64,000 bases of DNA. It comes from Lactonifactor sp. BIOML-A5 (GTDB lineage Bacteria > Bacillota > Clostridia > Lachnospirales > Lachnospiraceae). The notes under the pieces are model-generated. The model was not told where the DNA came from. It made no database searches and was given only the letters and a program-made list of their open reading frames with translations. This document shows positions 25,726-34,625 of this stretch, in pieces. Within the stretch, counting starts at the first letter, position 1. Every line of letters begins with the position of its first letter. The stretch is taken from positions 62,001-126,000 of the forward strand of contig NZ_WKYV01000021.1 of the NCBI RefSeq assembly GCF_009677585.1. The letters are read 5' to 3'. Position numbers and translations under genes: made by a program.

Positions 25726-25738
25726 CTGGCAAACTCCT
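25706..25738 (-). promoter_or_regulatory. possible LexA box and RBS-sequestering hairpin at the polymerase start
   Basis: GAAC-AGGA-GTTT at 25706-25717 matches the GAAC-N4-GTTT/C LexA pattern with one departure from the Bacillus form. AGGAGTTTG (25710-25718) and its exact complement CAAACTCCT (25730-25738) can form a 9-bp hairpin that on the mRNA hides the GAGGAG ribosome binding site. Confidence 0.35.
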
Positions 25739-25956
25739 CACAGTTCTCCCTGTGAATTCATGGTTACTCTTTACTCGTGCCCGGTAACTATTCATGCAAG
25801 TCTTTGGATGTCAGCTCTATACCGGTGAAGTATAATGCATATAAATAAATTTTTATATATAAAAAAATTTAGCCAATCTTTTTTACAAATATAAAACCCA
25901 AAGTACTGTACAGAGCATCCAATATTCCTCTTACCACCTGTCCTCGATTCCGGCAA

Positions 25957-25999
25957 TAAAAAAAGTGCGCAGGCATCTAAATCAGCCTTTGCACCTTTT
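25957..25999 (-). terminator. intrinsic terminator after the XRE-cupin gene
   Basis: On the minus strand GTGCAAAGGC and GCCTGCGCAC pair with a short internal mismatch and are followed by TTTTTTT. The stem begins within a few bases of the stop codon. The remaining 230 bp to the polymerase start are AT-rich and show no convincing gene. Confidence 0.6.
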
Positions 26000-26540
26000 A
26001 ATGAAAATTTGTAATCTGTTTTATCCACAGGCTTGAACAGGGTACTTCCGAAAGATTACTGAGGCTGTGCTTTTTCCTGGAATCTACATAAAAAGCATCG
26101 CCCTTATGAAGCACAAACTGCTGTTCATCCAGAGATATCGTCAATTCTCCTTCTAACACGAATCCGATCTCATCATAAGCATGGGTCCATTCCTTCTTAT
26201 ATTCGCAGCGGGGCTCCACAACAATCAGAAGTCCGTCCAGTCTCTCCGGGCCAAAATTGATGGATTCATAGCGAATCTGGCCCTTCTGCTCAAAAACAAC
26301 TTTTCTGTCCTGAGCACGAATTACATTCTCCCCCCAATTCTTATCATCCAGCAATTTCACAAGTTCTATATCTAAAGCGGCGCAGATACGCTGAATATTA
26401 TCAAGCGTAGGACTGCAGAGATTTCTTTCCAGATTACTGATAAAAGCAGGGGAAAGCCCAGTCTCATGTCCCAGCTCTGTGAGTGTCACTCCCCGCCTTT
26501 TGCGCAGATTCCGCACCCTTGTTCCTATCCCTTCTCCCAT
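25998..26540 (-). CDS. XRE-family regulator with C-terminal cupin domain
   Basis: A 180-residue protein. The HTH_3 domain occupies residues 5-62 (VRNLRKRRGVTLTELGHETGLSPAFISN). A cupin_2 ligand-binding domain follows (about 105-175) with HAYDEIGFVLEGELTISLD and an FYVDSRKKHSL metal-type strand. Such proteins commonly regulate an adjacent metabolic gene in response to a small molecule. It is divergent from the L-serine dehydratase gene, and the shared 190-bp region holds a perfect palindrome at 26622-26641. Confidence 0.9.
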   Translation of the reverse strand: MGEGIGTRVRNLRKRRGVTLTELGHETGLSPAFISNLERNLCSPTLDNIQRICAALDIELVKLLDDKNWGENVIRAQDRKVVFEQKGQIRYESINFGPERLDGLLIVVEPRCEYKKEWTHAYDEIGFVLEGELTISLDEQQFVLHKGDAFYVDSRKKHSLSNLSEVPCSSLWIKQITNFH

Positions 26541-26621
26541 AAACCTGTTCTCCTTTTGTATCTGTATTTTTATACCGACGACAAAATCATATCATTTTTC
26601 ACAAATACATTACAAGTATAA

Positions 26622-26676
26622 TTTTTTACGATTGTAAAAAAATCTGTTGACTTTAATTGAGACTGCATTTTATAAT
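26622..26676 (+). promoter_or_regulatory. L-serine dehydratase promoter with palindromic operator
   Basis: TTTTTTAC-GATT-GTAAAAAA at 26622-26641 is a perfect 8+4+8 palindrome ending 5 bp before TTGACT (26647-26652). An 18-bp spacer leads to TATAAT (26671-26676). The divergent XRE-cupin regulator is the expected ligand-dependent binder. The position just upstream of -35 would fit activation, or repression of the divergent gene. Confidence 0.65.
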
Positions 26677-26729
26677 ACACCTAATCATAAAATAATTTTT
26701 ATATTTATAAAATTTTAAGGAGGGTTTTT

Positions 26730-28325
26730 ATGCAGCGCCAAAGTCCAAGTATTTTTAATGATATTGTCGGCCCCACTATGATTGGGCCTTCCAGCTCGCA
26801 CACCTGCGGGCCTTCACGCATTGGTTTTCTGGCACAGCAGCTTCTTCCGGGAACTTTGAAAAAGGCTACTGTGGCTTTCGCTAGAGAAGGAGCTTACACT
26901 ATGATGTACAAGGGGCAGCGCTCTGATATGGGGTATGTGAATGGTCTACTGGGCAGACGTCCTGAGGATCCCAGGCTTCGCAATGCATTTGGGGAAGCTG
27001 AAAAAGCTGGTGTGGAAGTCCGTTTCGAAATACAGGATTTTCCTGCTATTGTACCCAATATTTCACATATCACTTTGGAAAATTCAGAAGGAAAACAGGT
27101 TATTGTACATTCCGATTCCACCGGGGGAGGCACTGTAAAACTGTTAAAAATTGATGACTTCGACGTATCCATCACAGGGGACTGCTACGAACTCATTGTG
27201 AGAGCAGATTGCGATACTGCTGAGCTTGGGCACATCTGCACCTACATACAGGCATTGAATGACAGGGATGAAGGAAGCAGCATATCCGCCCGCGAAGAAC
27301 GCGGGCTGATTAATCTGAAATACCGGACTCCGTTAAAGGAACAGGTTCTGGAGCAAATTAAAAAAATACCCTCTGTCTCTGAAGTCATTATGATGGAGCC
27401 TGTCCTGGCCGTTCCTTCTAACCGGCACTGCAAACTCCCATTTGCAAGTGCAGAGGAAATGTTAGCATTATCACGCTCCGAGGGCAAGGAGCTGTGGGAA
27501 CTGGCTGTGGAGTACGAAATGGTCCGCAGCGGCTGGAGCAGGCAGCAGGTATGGGATTATATGAAATATGTTGTGGATACCATGGAACACAGTGCAAAAG
27601 AGGCCCTGAAGGGCGAGATTGATATGCGCGGCATCATCTCCCCCACTGCAGGCAATGTTGAGAACTATATAAAAAAAGATTCAAAAGCGCTGGATATGGG
27701 CGTATTAAACACAGCCGTTCCCTGGGCCATGGCTACTATGGAATACAGCAGCGCCATGGGAGTTGTTCTCTGTGCCCCCACCGGGGGGTCAGCCGGAGTC
27801 TTCCCCGGAGCTGTGCTGGGCGTTGCCAACCATCTGGGACTCTCCACAGAAGAAAAAATCCGTGCTATGTTTGTTACATCCATCATAGGTATTGTCATGA
27901 GCAAAGATTGTAATTACTCTGCGGAATTATACGGCTGCCAGGTTGAACCGGGAGCCGCTTCCGGTATGGCAGCAGCCGGACTGGTATACATTATGGGCGG
28001 TACCTCCGAACAGATGTGTCAGGCCGCATCCTGTGCCGTACAGAATATTCTTGGCACCATATGTGATCCGGTAGCGGGATTAGTGCAGATCCCATGCATT
28101 AACCGAAATGCCATGTCCGCGGCAAACGCCGTGGTATCCGCTAATATGATTCTGGGCGGTTTTAATCCCCTGATTCCTCTGGATCAGACTGCGGAGACAC
28201 TATTTCGCGTAGGACGGCAATTACCCTCTGAATTGCGTTGTACCTGCCATGGCGGATTATGCACGACTCCCTGCGGTCAGCAGTTAGCCGCAGAGCAAGA
28301 AGCCCGGGATAATGACAGAGCGTAA
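26730..28325 (+). CDS. Fe-S L-serine dehydratase, fused beta and alpha parts
   Basis: A 531-residue single chain: an N-terminal SDH_beta part (GPSSSHTCGPSRIG near residue 18) is joined to the SDH_alpha catalytic part from about residue 230. The alpha part has SPTAGN, PTGGSAGVFPG and the cysteines expected to hold the oxygen-labile [4Fe-4S] cluster (GCQVE, CDPVAGLVQIPC). Reaction: L-serine to pyruvate and ammonia. It is somewhat longer than the E. coli SdaA-type fusion (about 454). Extra C-terminal cysteines occur in CTCHGGLCTTPC. The start follows AAGGAGGG. It is probably regulated by the divergent XRE-cupin protein. Confidence 0.88.
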   Translation: MQRQSPSIFNDIVGPTMIGPSSSHTCGPSRIGFLAQQLLPGTLKKATVAFAREGAYTMMYKGQRSDMGYVNGLLGRRPEDPRLRNAFGEAEKAGVEVRFEIQDFPAIVPNISHITLENSEGKQVIVHSDSTGGGTVKLLKIDDFDVSITGDCYELIVRADCDTAELGHICTYIQALNDRDEGSSISAREERGLINLKYRTPLKEQVLEQIKKIPSVSEVIMMEPVLAVPSNRHCKLPFASAEEMLALSRSEGKELWELAVEYEMVRSGWSRQQVWDYMKYVVDTMEHSAKEALKGEIDMRGIISPTAGNVENYIKKDSKALDMGVLNTAVPWAMATMEYSSAMGVVLCAPTGGSAGVFPGAVLGVANHLGLSTEEKIRAMFVTSIIGIVMSKDCNYSAELYGCQVEPGAASGMAAAGLVYIMGGTSEQMCQAASCAVQNILGTICDPVAGLVQIPCINRNAMSAANAVVSANMILGGFNPLIPLDQTAETLFRVGRQLPSELRCTCHGGLCTTPCGQQLAAEQEARDNDRA

Positions 28326-28361
28326 GACACCGCTCCGGCACTTATCTTCTGCAGCTATAGT

Positions 28362-28820
28362 TTACCTGCAAAAACCAGTATACACCATTATTTTCTCACC
28401 CTTAGTATCACATTTTCCATTGAACTGAAACCCAAGCTGCTTATACAGGTGTATTGCAGCCGTATTGCTCTCATATACGCTCAGATACACCTGTTTTTTT
28501 CCATATTCTTGGTGCAGCCGTTTCAGCAAAGCCGAGACGGCCTCCCTTCCATACCCCCTGCCCTGATGTTTTCCATCTATCAGGATACGATCCAGCCATA
28601 CTTCACCCTCCCGTTTAGAAATTTGGAAGCAGCCATACATAGCAAACCCTACCAGCATATTACCGTCATAGATACCCACCGGCCTCCACTTTGGGCTCTC
28701 GTCCGCCTCTTTCATACAATCGCTGACACTCTCAATAAACCCGGTCTGTTCCGGTAAAGTCCGTAAGCTCTCCACATCTCTTCTGATTGCCGGATTAACC
28801 GGCACAAAATGTAAATTCAT
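28362..28820 (-). CDS. GNAT acetyltransferase (spermidine/amine acetyltransferase-like)
   Basis: About 152 residues from MNLHFVPVNPAIRR (ATG 28820, 7 nt behind AGGTG). GNAT motif A is clear: LDRILIDGKHQGRGYG, with the acetyl-CoA loop QGRGYG, followed by YLSVYESNTAAIHLYKQLGF (motif B). Overall layout resembles BltD/PaiA-type polyamine acetyltransferases, but substrate assignment from sequence is weak. It converges with the serine dehydratase gene across a 36-bp gap and looks monocistronic. Confidence 0.85.
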   Translation of the reverse strand: MNLHFVPVNPAIRRDVESLRTLPEQTGFIESVSDCMKEADESPKWRPVGIYDGNMLVGFAMYGCFQISKREGEVWLDRILIDGKHQGRGYGREAVSALLKRLHQEYGKKQVYLSVYESNTAAIHLYKQLGFQFNGKCDTKGEKIMVYTGFCR

Positions 28821-29112
28821 AGTCATACACCTGTTCTCTCTCTTTGTTTTCATATCTCTGTTCAAAAATAGTGCGGATTCCAGGCCTGTCACCTGCCCCT
28901 AAACAAAAAAACCGGACAAAACAGAGTCACTTCCGGCCGCCTTATGATGAAGTTGTACGCAAAATCATCTTAGCAGCCAGTTTGATCAAACTGTTTTATC
29001 CGGATCATTGCAGGTACGCCCGCATTCCGTATCTCTATACTAACAGACAGCAGGATTTTCGTCAATAATGTTCCGCCTTTTAGACACGGTGCCTGAATAT
29101 GCTTATCCGTAA

Positions 29113-29137
29113 CAATTTTGTTTTTATCACATACACT
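29113..29137 (+). promoter_or_regulatory. possible sigma-K-type promoter
   Basis: AC (29112-29113) followed by 16 bp and CATACACTT (29130-29138) loosely fits the late mother-cell AC-N16-CATAnnnTA pattern. It lies 22 bp before the ATG of a putative spore-surface protein. This is weak evidence taken alone. The stretch 28821-29111 shows no other gene or clear signal. Confidence 0.25.
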
Positions 29138-29159
29138 TTATTAAAAAGAGGAAATATAT

Positions 29160-29624
29160 ATGTGTTATAACGAGTGTCACTGCAGTTCCGGCAAACCGCA
29201 GGAACTGTGTTCCTATGCGCAGTATGGAGTCCAATCTAACCCGTCTTCTAATACTGATCTGTCCATGATGACTCTGTTCCAAGAGGGTAAACAGATATCT
29301 TTAATGGATACTAAAATAATATTAGAACCAGGATATTTATATCTCATAGATTTTATTTTTTTAGCAACACCAGAGGCTGATAGTTTTATGCAGATTACTC
29401 CTAAAATAAATGGATCCCTTAAGCTATTATACTCATTTTTTGCTCCAACCGGCTCTGCGTCACGTAATGCTTCTGCATCCGGAAGTTTCACCATCCCCGT
29501 CATCGAAGACAGCGCTGCAGTATCCTTCAATCTGACGTATCCGGAATCTGTCAGAAATATAGATATAACCGGCGCCATATCGGTTACTGCTCTGCACAAG
29601 ATTACAGGAAGCAAATGCCGCTAA
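29160..29624 (+). CDS. hypothetical jelly-roll protein, possibly spore surface
   Basis: A 154-residue protein without signal peptide. The N-terminus is Cys-rich and Ser-rich (four Cys within the first 18 residues, MCYNECHCSSG). From about residue 45 it alternates hydrophobic strands with an internal Ala/Ser-rich turn (GSASRNASASGS), similar in feel to C1q/TNF-like or BclA C-terminal domains of exosporium proteins (LEPGYLYLIDF start, a terminal ITGAISVTAL strand). The RBS is GAGGAAA. The assignment rests on pattern only; a phage or adhesin-like jelly roll is possible. Confidence 0.5.
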   Translation: MCYNECHCSSGKPQELCSYAQYGVQSNPSSNTDLSMMTLFQEGKQISLMDTKIILEPGYLYLIDFIFLATPEADSFMQITPKINGSLKLLYSFFAPTGSASRNASASGSFTIPVIEDSAAVSFNLTYPESVRNIDITGAISVTALHKITGSKCR

Positions 29625-29650
29625 CGTAACCTGCTGTACCAGCGGTCTTT

Positions 29651-31378
29651 CTATATGAAAAAGTTTTCCGCAGATGATGCGTCCTTACTGTCAAAACAAT
29701 TGCTGCCAAAATCAGCACGCTTTTCATCTGCGGGGAATCGCCTGTACAATATGCCGGCCTCGTACGCCCCAAGCACACCGTTTATCCCACTGCGCTCATT
29801 GAAGATAAGCGTCTCAGCCTCCCGCCACTTCTCCGGCAGGGCAAACGCCGCTTCCTCACAGCTAAAGTTCGCATACACCAGTATTTTGCCTCCCTCACAG
29901 CTCCTCGTATACGCAAAAATCCGCTCATCGTCCTTTTCAAGCAGTTCAAACTCGCCGTCTACAAACACCGGATATTTCTTTCTCAATCTAATTAGTTTCT
30001 TATAGCAGTAGTATACCGAATTCTCATCCTCCATCTGCTGTTTTACATTGACCTCCGTATAATCAGGATTCACCTTTATCCAAGGAATTCCACAGCTAAA
30101 TCCGGCATTCATTCCGTCGTTCCACTGCATTGGTGTTCTGGCATTGTCCCGGCTTCTGGCATGGATGGAATCCATAATATCCGCTTTGGAAAAACCCTTT
30201 GCCAGCCGTTCTTTATACATGTTGATCGTCTCTATGTCCCGGTATTCCCCGTACTCATACTGTACATTTTTCATGCCAATCTCTTCACCCTGATAGATGT
30301 AAGGTGTTCCCTGCATTCCGTGAAGCACAATGGCAAGCATTTTCGCGGACTGGCTGCGGTACACCCCGTCATTCCCCCAACGGGAGATTATTCTCGGCAA
30401 GTCATGGTTTTCCCAGAACAGGCTGTTCCAGCCGCATCCGTACAGTCCTGTCTGCCATTTCTCCATAATTTCCTTGAATTTAACCAGTGAAAATGGTGCA
30501 AGATCCCATTTCTCTTTTCCCTCCTGCTGGTCGATTCCCATGTGTTCGAACTGAAATACCATGGAAAACTCGCTTCCGTCCGGATTGCTGTAGAGCTTTG
30601 CCCGCTCCACATCTGCGCCCCAGGCCTCCCCTACGGTAATCAGATTACCCTTCCGGAAAGTCTCACGGCTCAGTTCACGGATAAATTCATGAAGTCTCGG
30701 CCCATTTCCTGTTATCAGGTAATCCGGCTCCTTGGCTATTTGATCGATAACATCGAGCCGAAATCCCCCTACCCCTTTTTTCATCCACCAGAGAATCATG
30801 TCATAGATCTCCTGTCGCACCTGCGGATTCTCCCAATTTAAATCCGGCTGTTTTACAGAGAACTGGTGGAAGTAATACTGAGAAAGCTCTGGCACCCACT
30901 CCCATGCTGAGCCGCCGAAGGCCGCCTGCATCTCGTTGGGAGGCTGACTTTTTACACCGTCACGCCATACATAATAGTCATGATACGGGTTATCCCTGCC
31001 CTTTCGCGCTTCCCTGAACCAAAAGTGCTCATCTGACGTATGATTGAGCACCAGATCCAAAAGGATTTTAATACCCCGTTTTCCGGCCTCGGCGATCAGC
31101 TCCTCCATATCCGCAAGCGTCCCGAACATAGGATCAATATCCTGATAATTCGAGATGTCATATCCATTATCATCCTGGGGAGAACGGCACACCGGGGAAA
31201 GCCATACGGCATCGATACCAAGATCGGCCAGATAGTCCAGTTTGCTGATGATTCCCTGCAGATCTCCGATTCCGTCTCCGTCACTGTCTTTAAAACTGCG
31301 GGGGTATATCTGATAGATTACCGCCCGCTTCCACCAGTCTTTTTCTAATGCTGCTGTCACTGTACGAACTGTTGTCAT
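29651..31378 (-). CDS. oligo-1,6-glucosidase / alpha-glucosidase (GH13)
   Basis: About 575 residues. The start MTTVRTVTAALEKDWWKRAV (ATG 31378) is chosen because it overlaps the upstream stop as ATGA. Catalytic sites: nucleophile Asp in GGFRLDVIDQIAKEPD, acid/base Glu in LITVGEAWGAD and transition-state Asp in ENHDLPRIISRWG. The N-terminal VIYQIYPRSFKDSDGDGIGDL contains the calcium-type site of GH13 subfamily 31. The extra C-terminal tail (about 560-575) is atypical. It is the last gene of the sucrose operon and probably hydrolyses isomaltulose-type or short alpha-glucosides in the cytoplasm. Confidence 0.9.
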   Translation of the reverse strand: MTTVRTVTAALEKDWWKRAVIYQIYPRSFKDSDGDGIGDLQGIISKLDYLADLGIDAVWLSPVCRSPQDDNGYDISNYQDIDPMFGTLADMEELIAEAGKRGIKILLDLVLNHTSDEHFWFREARKGRDNPYHDYYVWRDGVKSQPPNEMQAAFGGSAWEWVPELSQYYFHQFSVKQPDLNWENPQVRQEIYDMILWWMKKGVGGFRLDVIDQIAKEPDYLITGNGPRLHEFIRELSRETFRKGNLITVGEAWGADVERAKLYSNPDGSEFSMVFQFEHMGIDQQEGKEKWDLAPFSLVKFKEIMEKWQTGLYGCGWNSLFWENHDLPRIISRWGNDGVYRSQSAKMLAIVLHGMQGTPYIYQGEEIGMKNVQYEYGEYRDIETINMYKERLAKGFSKADIMDSIHARSRDNARTPMQWNDGMNAGFSCGIPWIKVNPDYTEVNVKQQMEDENSVYYCYKKLIRLRKKYPVFVDGEFELLEKDDERIFAYTRSCEGGKILVYANFSCEEAAFALPEKWREAETLIFNERSGINGVLGAYEAGILYRRFPADEKRADFGSNCFDSKDASSAENFFI

Positions 31379-33231
31379 TGCACTTGCTCCTCTCTGCTGC
31401 ATCTCTTCGCCCACACAAATCCATGGGCCGGAAGCCAGACATCCCTCATCTGCCGGTTTTCTCCAGTAAATAAATCAATGTACATGCCGTCCTCCTGCAT
31501 CCATGCCGTCCTCCTCTGACTGCTGAAGTTAAAAATCCCAAAAAACCTTTCTTCTTCTGTCTCCCTCATTATGCAAAGAACCCCATTGTCTTTTACATCG
31601 TATGTATATACGTCTGCATCTTGGGAAAATACCTTCTCCCTCCCGCGAATCCGTTCGAGCCTGAGAAGTGCCTGAAATATCTGCCCTTCCACCGCAGTCC
31701 CGTCCTTACGAAGCCCGGCAAGATCCCAGCGGAATTTTCCACGATGCACATAACGGGAATCCATGGATTTCAGCGGATCATCTTTATAACTGTAGTCATT
31801 GACCTGACCAACCTCATCTCCGCTGTAGAGCATCGGAATCCCCGTCTGTGTCATCATGTAAGCGTGGAGCATGATGTCCAACTGAACCGCTGCTTTTAGC
31901 CTGACAGCATCCTCCTCAAATCCCGCACTCTCTATTCCGCACATAGAAGCTGTTGTTCCGCAGAATCTTGCATCTTGTGTGACCGGATCATCATTGTACA
32001 GCTCCCCTCTGCTTACGCTTCCACAGAACCTGCCGGTGAAATAATCATTCAGAAACCGTTTGTGCGGTGCCTCTTTCATTCCCCACCATTTTAAAGTATC
32101 ATAGTCAAGTCCCCAGCCTATATCATCGTGACACCTTAGATAGTTCAAAAAGGTATATTCTTTGGGCAGACTGTTGACGGTATCCAACTGCTTTCTCAAA
32201 AGCCGGATATCACCGACCGCCACACTGTTCCATGTAGTAGCCATCGTGGTCACATTATACAGCATATGGCACTCCGGTTTTTCTACTGTTCCAAAATACG
32301 GTACTACCTTTTCCGGTTCCATTACAACCTCACCCAGCAAAATAACGCTGGGGCAGACGATCTCGCTGATGATACGCATCATGCGCACTATCGTATGCAC
32401 CTGGGGAAGGTTACGGCAGGCAGTCCCCAGTTCCTTCCAGATATATGGAACCGCATCAATGCGCACCACATCAATACCGCAGTTTGCCAGATATAGAAAA
32501 TTGTACATCATCTCATTGAACACTCTTGAGTTGCGGTAGTTCAAATCCCACTGATAAGGATAAAATGTCGTCAGCACATGGGCATTTTGCTCCGGGAGAT
32601 AGGTAAAGTTACCCGGCGCGGTAGTCGGAAACACCTGGGGTACTGTCCGTTCATACTGTCTCGGTATCTCATAGCTGTCGTAAAAAAAGTAGCGGCTCCT
32701 ATATTCCCCATCCCCTTGTCTGGCTCTTATTGCCCACTCGTGATCCTCGGACGTATGATTCATAACAAAATCCATACATACGTTTATTCCCTTTGCATGG
32801 CACGCATCGGTAAGTTCGGTCAGATCTTGCATCGTACCAAGCTCCGGTCTCACCTTCCGGAAATCAGCCACCGCATATCCCCCGTCCGAACGCCCCGCTG
32901 GTGTGTCAAGGAACGGCATCAGGTGCAGGCAGTTCACATTACATTCTTTCAGATAGTCAAGCTTTCCCTGCACCCCCTTAAAATTGCCTGCAAAATTATC
33001 AATGTATAGCATCATGCCAAGCATATGGGGTTTTTTGAACCAGTCCGGCTCGCAAAGCCGCCTTTCGTCACGATTGTGGAGTTTCTGACTGCGCATTTTA
33101 TAATATTTGTACATCTGTGTGCACAGCTCTGCGAACATATCCCCATTTTGGTACAGCTCCATATAGAGCCAGCGCAGCTCGTCATGGTGCTTTGCCATTC
33201 TGTTTTGAAAAATATCTTCTTTTTTCCCCAT
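31375..33231 (-). CDS. amylosucrase-like GH13 (subfamily 4) enzyme
   Basis: A 618-residue cytoplasmic GH13 enzyme. A helical N-terminal domain (1-90) precedes the barrel (HMLGMMLYIDNFAGNFKGV; LKECNVNCLHLMPFLDTPAGRSDGGYAVADF). Catalytic residues are Asp in GIDVVRIDAVPYIW, Glu in VILLGEVVMEP and Asp in YLRCHDDIGW. These features and the large B-prime insertion match amylosucrase or sucrose hydrolase. Reaction: transfer of glucose from sucrose to alpha-glucan, or sucrose hydrolysis. It lies 4 bp behind the GH32 gene and overlaps the alpha-glucosidase gene. Confidence 0.87.
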   Translation of the reverse strand: MGKKEDIFQNRMAKHHDELRWLYMELYQNGDMFAELCTQMYKYYKMRSQKLHNRDERRLCEPDWFKKPHMLGMMLYIDNFAGNFKGVQGKLDYLKECNVNCLHLMPFLDTPAGRSDGGYAVADFRKVRPELGTMQDLTELTDACHAKGINVCMDFVMNHTSEDHEWAIRARQGDGEYRSRYFFYDSYEIPRQYERTVPQVFPTTAPGNFTYLPEQNAHVLTTFYPYQWDLNYRNSRVFNEMMYNFLYLANCGIDVVRIDAVPYIWKELGTACRNLPQVHTIVRMMRIISEIVCPSVILLGEVVMEPEKVVPYFGTVEKPECHMLYNVTTMATTWNSVAVGDIRLLRKQLDTVNSLPKEYTFLNYLRCHDDIGWGLDYDTLKWWGMKEAPHKRFLNDYFTGRFCGSVSRGELYNDDPVTQDARFCGTTASMCGIESAGFEEDAVRLKAAVQLDIMLHAYMMTQTGIPMLYSGDEVGQVNDYSYKDDPLKSMDSRYVHRGKFRWDLAGLRKDGTAVEGQIFQALLRLERIRGREKVFSQDADVYTYDVKDNGVLCIMRETEEERFFGIFNFSSQRRTAWMQEDGMYIDLFTGENRQMRDVWLPAHGFVWAKRCSREEQVQ

Positions 33232-33235
33232 TGCT

Positions 33236-34597
33236 TCACTCCCTGCCTGTTTCCGCCTGGAATAGCTGTTCCACAGGGCCGCTTATCCCCCTTTCCAAGC
33301 CATAAACCACATTACTTACCACATACTGCCCCTGGTTCACGAACACCTCAATTAGATTAGGCTCTGCAAAGATATCAAGCTCATACCGTCCGCAAAGGGG
33401 GGGCGTACTGCTTGTCATGCGGTACTGCTCTGCCTCTTTTGTATCCCTGCCGTAATCTTTTCTTGCAAATACTCTGCGTCTGTCTGTGTGAATGCAATCG
33501 TTCTCAGCTTTGATACAGTATCCGCCGATATCCAGCATATCTCCTTCTTTTAACACGGTCTTTATCCGAAAGGGCTTCTGATAATCTATCTCTTCCCTTT
33601 GCAGCACTACTTTACTAAAATACTGCTCTGTCTCTGGGTGCACGCGGAAATAAATGTGCCCCGCCTCTTCTTCCACTACCCTCGGAAGACACATCATGCC
33701 CTTCCATGGATTCCTGTCCGGTGCATCGACTGCATAAGGCATCCGCATCCACGCAATCATGACCCGCCTGCCATCTTTATCAAGAGTCGTCTGGGGTGCG
33801 TACAAATCCAGTCCGTAATCCACAAATTGACTGGGTTGTAACAGTTCAAGCTCACAGCTTTCCTCCTCAAAATCCACCGGTACACATATGGATTGATGGG
33901 CATATTCCAGACCATCTTCCAGAATACCCATAGGAGAACCAATAAACACATAGCCTTCTCCCGCCTTGAAAATATCAGGACATTCCAGTATTTTCCCGAA
34001 GGCTTCATCCCGGCACTGGTTCACATAGGTCCATGTCCCGGCATCTCTGCTCTTGTAGAACAGCACCCGTCCATACTTCCCTTCAAAGGTGCTCCCCAGA
34101 ATCATATAATAAGTATCGCCGCTTTTCCACACCTTCGGATCTCTCGTATGGACAGCATCAGCGATTGCCATATCTGTACTTACCGGAATAATCTGCCGTT
34201 TATCCCCCCAGTTGTCGAACTGGTACCCATCCGGAGAAATCATCATCGCCTGACTGGTTTCGAACGTTTCTCCCGGACACAGATGTATGTTTTCCGGATC
34301 TTCCTTCAGATACCGCACCGCCGAATAATACAGATACAGCATTCCGTCTTTTTCTATGGCACTGCCTGAAAATACCCCGTTTCTGTCATAGTCCTTCGTA
34401 GGGAAGAGGGCAACCTCCTTATGCTCCCAGTGAACCAAATCATCACTGACCGCATGTCCCCAATGCATTGTCCCCCACACAGGAGCGTAGGGGAAATGCT
34501 GATAGAACAGGTGATATTTTCCTTGATAATAGATAAAGCCATTAGCGTCATTTATCCAGTTTCCCGGAGCCTTAAGATGTAATATATCTTTTATCAT
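33236..34597 (-). CDS. GH32 sucrose/fructan hydrolase
   Basis: A 453-residue GH32 enzyme. The nucleophile Asp lies in WINDANG (residues 16-22; Ala replaces the usual Pro of NDPNG), the transition-state-stabilising Asp in HTRDPKVW and the acid/base Glu in LECPDIF. The beta-propeller is followed by a beta-sandwich. There is no signal peptide, so it acts on imported sucrose or short fructans. It lies between the ABC permease and the amylosucrase genes in one operon. Confidence 0.9.
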   Translation of the reverse strand: MIKDILHLKAPGNWINDANGFIYYQGKYHLFYQHFPYAPVWGTMHWGHAVSDDLVHWEHKEVALFPTKDYDRNGVFSGSAIEKDGMLYLYYSAVRYLKEDPENIHLCPGETFETSQAMMISPDGYQFDNWGDKRQIIPVSTDMAIADAVHTRDPKVWKSGDTYYMILGSTFEGKYGRVLFYKSRDAGTWTYVNQCRDEAFGKILECPDIFKAGEGYVFIGSPMGILEDGLEYAHQSICVPVDFEEESCELELLQPSQFVDYGLDLYAPQTTLDKDGRRVMIAWMRMPYAVDAPDRNPWKGMMCLPRVVEEEAGHIYFRVHPETEQYFSKVVLQREEIDYQKPFRIKTVLKEGDMLDIGGYCIKAENDCIHTDRRRVFARKDYGRDTKEAEQYRMTSSTPPLCGRYELDIFAEPNLIEVFVNQGQYVVSNVVYGLERGISGPVEQLFQAETGRE

Positions 34598-34625
34598 TCC
34601 ACTACCTTTTCTTTCCTCGTGTTAT

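Noticed and set aside
25792..26028. 78-codon minus-strand frame after the XRE-cupin gene
   Set aside because: It overlaps the regulator's end and its terminator hairpin, has no RBS and an AT-driven composition.
29213..29614. 133-codon minus-strand frame opposite the jelly-roll gene
   Set aside because: The plus-strand frame has an RBS and a coherent strand pattern; the reverse frame has neither.
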